A stretch of DNA of 7,461 bases from the NCBI GenBank assembly GCA_019120675.1, contig DWUQ01000025.1:1-7461 (forward strand). The letters are read 5' to 3'. Positions 5,635 to 7,461 of the stretch are shown in pieces (the first letter of the stretch is position 1; the number at the start of each line of letters is the position of its first letter). The notes under the pieces are model-generated. The model saw nothing but the letters and a program-made list of their open reading frames with translations, did no database searches and had not been told where the DNA came from. Position numbers and translations under genes: made by a program. This DNA is from Candidatus Paenalcaligenes intestinipullorum. GTDB lineage: Bacteria; Pseudomonadota; Gammaproteobacteria; Burkholderiales; Burkholderiaceae_B.

Positions 5635-6840
5635 TTAGGGCGCCGAATCCGCACCGCGTACTTCAGCAATCACCGCATCCAGCTCAGACAAAGCCAGCTC
5701 AATTTCCTCAGCGGTAATATTTAATGCCGGCATGAAACGCAGTAGCTCAGGGCGAGGGGCATTCAGCAACAAGCCTTGTGGTTTGCGATCCCGCGCAGCT
5801 TGTACGATGGCCGCACCATCCGGTCGATCCAATTTGAGCGCTCGCAATAAACCCAGACCGCGCTCACCGTACATCCCCCATTTATCGCTCAACGCAATTA
5901 AACCCTCAGAAAGCTGGGCCGCACGTTGATTGATGCTGTGTAGAAACTCAGGGGTATTGATGGTATTGATCACCGCCAAACCGGCAGCCGTCATGACAGG
6001 ATTGCCATTGTAGGTGCCGCCTTGCTCACCATGCGCAAAACACGCCACCGACTCACGCGCCAACAACGCCGCCAACGGCACACCGCCCCCAATGCCTTTA
6101 CCCAAAGTCATGATATCGGGTTGGATGTCGAAGTGCTGGTAGGCAAATAAAGTACCGGTACGGCCCATGCCAGTTTGCACCTCGTCCACAATCAAGAGCA
6201 TCTGATGCGCATCGGCCAACTCTCGCAATTGCTGCATGAACGCTTTAGTGGCGGGCACAACACCCGCTTCGCCTTGCACTGGCTCCAACATAATGGCTAC
6301 GGTTTGCTCATCAATGAGGGCTTTGACGGAATCGATATCGTTCAAAATCGCTTTGGGAAAGCCCTCCACCTGAGGGGCAAACATCGTGTCCCAGCCCGCC
6401 TTGCCAGAGGCCGACATCGTAGCCAACGTGCGACCATGGAAACCATGATCAAAGGTGATGATTTTAAAGGCGCCCTTACGATGCAGTTGCCCCCATTTAC
6501 GCGCCAGCTTAATGGCACCCTCGTTGGCTTCCGCGCCACTGTTGGCAAAAAACACCCGATCAAAGCAAGACGCCTCGGTGAGCTGCTGCGCCAGCTGCAT
6601 AGCGGGCGCATTATAAAATCCAGGCGATGGGTTTAACACACGCTTGGATTGTTCACAGATCGCGTTGACCACCACTTCTGGGCTATGCCCCAGCGCATTT
6701 ACCGCCCAGCCTTGGATCAAATCCAAATAGCGCTTGCCGGTATGATCTTCGAGCCAAGAACCTTGGCCTTGTGTAAACACCAGCTCAGGGCGAGCGGTGA
6801 TATCCATCAGCGCAGTTGCCGCAGCGCGATTAAATTCCAT
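5635..6840 (-). CDS. argD: Acetylornithine aminotransferase (class III, PLP-dependent)
   Basis: 401 residues, the usual length. It transfers an amino group between N-acetylornithine and 2-oxoglutarate in arginine synthesis; ArgD enzymes often also act as succinyldiaminopimelate aminotransferase in lysine synthesis. Class III fold-I motifs are present: FANSGAEANEGAIKLARKWG at 98-117, DHGFHGRTLATMSASGK at 131-147, LEPVQGE at 185-191, DEVQTGMGRTG at 219-229, the PLP lysine Lys248 in MTLGKGIGGG, and GGTYNGNP at 274-281. The N-terminus (RPELVF, GSWLEDHTGKRYLDLIQGWA) is the form typical of Burkholderiales ArgD. The frame extends upstream to 6873, but ATG at 6840 (MEFNRAAATAL) has AAGG eight bases before it (6849-6852) and fits the family. 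No other arginine gene is adjacent. Other class III transaminases remain possible but less likely. Confidence 0.9.
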   Translation of the reverse strand: MEFNRAAATALMDITARPELVFTQGQGSWLEDHTGKRYLDLIQGWAVNALGHSPEVVVNAICEQSKRVLNPSPGFYNAPAMQLAQQLTEASCFDRVFFANSGAEANEGAIKLARKWGQLHRKGAFKIITFDHGFHGRTLATMSASGKAGWDTMFAPQVEGFPKAILNDIDSVKALIDEQTVAIMLEPVQGEAGVVPATKAFMQQLRELADAHQMLLIVDEVQTGMGRTGTLFAYQHFDIQPDIMTLGKGIGGGVPLAALLARESVACFAHGEQGGTYNGNPVMTAAGLAVINTINTPEFLHSINQRAAQLSEGLIALSDKWGMYGERGLGLLRALKLDRPDGAAIVQAARDRKPQGLLLNAPRPELLRFMPALNITAEEIELALSELDAVIAEVRGADSAP

Positions 6841-6881
6841 AACCACAACCTTATAGGTAAAAATTAATAGCAAAACCAGTG

Positions 6882-6910
6882 ATTATCATAGACTAGTTTT
6901 ATGGGTTAAA
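6882..6910 (-). promoter_or_regulatory. Probable sigma-70 promoter of argD
   Basis: On the minus strand, GATAAT (plus-strand 6882-6887) matches five of six -10 positions and TTTAAC (6905-6910) is a weak -35, with exactly 17 bp between them. Transcription would start about 35 bases before the argD ATG, so argD need not depend on dinB. Confidence 0.45.
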
Positions 6911-6927
6911 TCATACAGCTGTTTACA

Positions 6928-7461
6928 TTAAACCGACCAAAAGGCGTCTAAGCTTAACTGCTCTGGCTCCGCCCCCAGCTGCACACAATCCGCCTCATCG
7001 CGCAGATTACTGGCCTTAATACCGAGCAAACGCACAGAAAGCTGCTGATCAAAGGGCACGCGTCGCAGCGCTTGACGGGCGGTCTGTTGCAGCGCCTGCT
7101 GCTGCCAAATCGGCCATTCCACACTCACGTCCCGCGTCACCGTTTTAAAATCGGCATAACGCACCTTTACCCCAATGGTCAGCGCACGCACGTGCTGACG
7201 TTGTAAGTCTTGTTCAAGTCGTGCGCACAAGGCATCAAAGACCGCCGAGAGCTGTGCCCGATCACGACGTATATGTAAATTGCGCTCAAAGGTTGTTTCA
7301 CGACTGATGGATTTGGGCTGTGAGGCATAGACCATCGGCCGCTCATCGTGCCCTTGACACACCTGCGCCAACCAGCTGGCGTAGCTGAGACCAAAATGCT
7401 CTTGCAAAAACTCGGGCGCAGTCTGAGCCACCTCGCCTATTGTGTGCAAGCCTAACGCTTG
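6928..7461 (-). CDS. dinB: DNA polymerase IV (Y-family), C-terminal part; 5' end beyond right edge
   Basis: 177 residues are visible and the frame is open to the last base. The first ones (QALGLHTIGEVAQ) are the helix-hairpin-helix end of the thumb, so the TTG at 7449 is internal and not a start. Next comes the Y-family little-finger domain: KSISRETTFERNLH, VKVRYADFKTVTRDVSVEW and SVRLLGIKASNL are characteristic of DinB. Pol IV performs error-prone translesion synthesis, bypassing minor-groove lesions, and is usually SOS-regulated; any LexA site would lie outside the window. The very C-terminus EQLSLDAFWSV resembles a beta-clamp-binding motif (QL-S-L then an aromatic), as expected for Pol IV. 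The palm and its catalytic acidic residues are not in view. argD follows on the same strand after 87 bases and appears to have its own promoter. Confidence 0.9.
   Translation of the reverse strand, partial: QALGLHTIGEVAQTAPEFLQEHFGLSYASWLAQVCQGHDERPMVYASQPKSISRETTFERNLHIRRDRAQLSAVFDALCARLEQDLQRQHVRALTIGVKVRYADFKTVTRDVSVEWPIWQQQALQQTARQALRRVPFDQQLSVRLLGIKASNLRDEADCVQLGAEPEQLSLDAFWSV

Noticed and set aside
6175..6636. 153-codon plus-strand open frame inside argD
   Set aside because: Antisense shadow of a well-conserved aminotransferase; no ribosome binding site or domain recognised.
6841..6873. N-terminal extension of argD to 6873
   Set aside because: The 11 added residues (LLIFTYKVVV) are unlike ArgD, and the internal ATG at 6840 has a well-placed AAGG.

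Overview
The window looks like ordinary chromosome from a betaproteobacterium of the order Burkholderiales, probably near Alcaligenaceae. This is judged from the style of the TopB C-terminus, the ArgD N-terminus and the DinB little finger, and from moderate GC by eye. No phage, IS, CRISPR, tRNA or rRNA signal was seen.

Layout, left to right: (1) the 3' end of topB (DNA topoisomerase III, + strand), which ends in a lysine/alanine-rich, histone H1-like tail of 61 residues. (2) Six bases later and in the same frame, a complete SET-domain protein-lysine methyltransferase gene (+). Its ribosome binding site lies inside the last codons of topB. (3) A short convergent gap carrying three perfect 9-bp DnaA boxes (TGTGGATAA, all in one orientation, 57-59 bp apart). 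(4) amn, AMP nucleosidase (-). (5) A 465-bp divergent intergenic region with two tandem 14-bp palindromic operator-like sites spaced exactly 20 bp apart. (6) glcB, malate synthase G (+), followed by a hairpin and a strong bidirectional terminator. (7) An argD-type acetylornithine aminotransferase (-) with its own likely promoter. (8) The C-terminal part of dinB, DNA polymerase IV (-), which runs off the right edge.

How they fit together: topB and the SET gene are very likely co-transcribed and perhaps translationally coupled. TopB carries the kind of lysine-rich tail that SET enzymes or histone-like systems act on, so an enzyme-substrate pair is a reasonable but untested idea. amn (AMP to adenine plus ribose 5-phosphate) and glcB (glyoxylate shunt) diverge from a shared control region. 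argD and dinB are housekeeping genes on the same strand but appear separately transcribed.

The points most worth following up are the TopB-tail/SET pairing, the DnaA-box cluster between convergent genes, and the paired operators in front of glcB and amn. The enzymes themselves are well-known families, and nothing here proves a new system.
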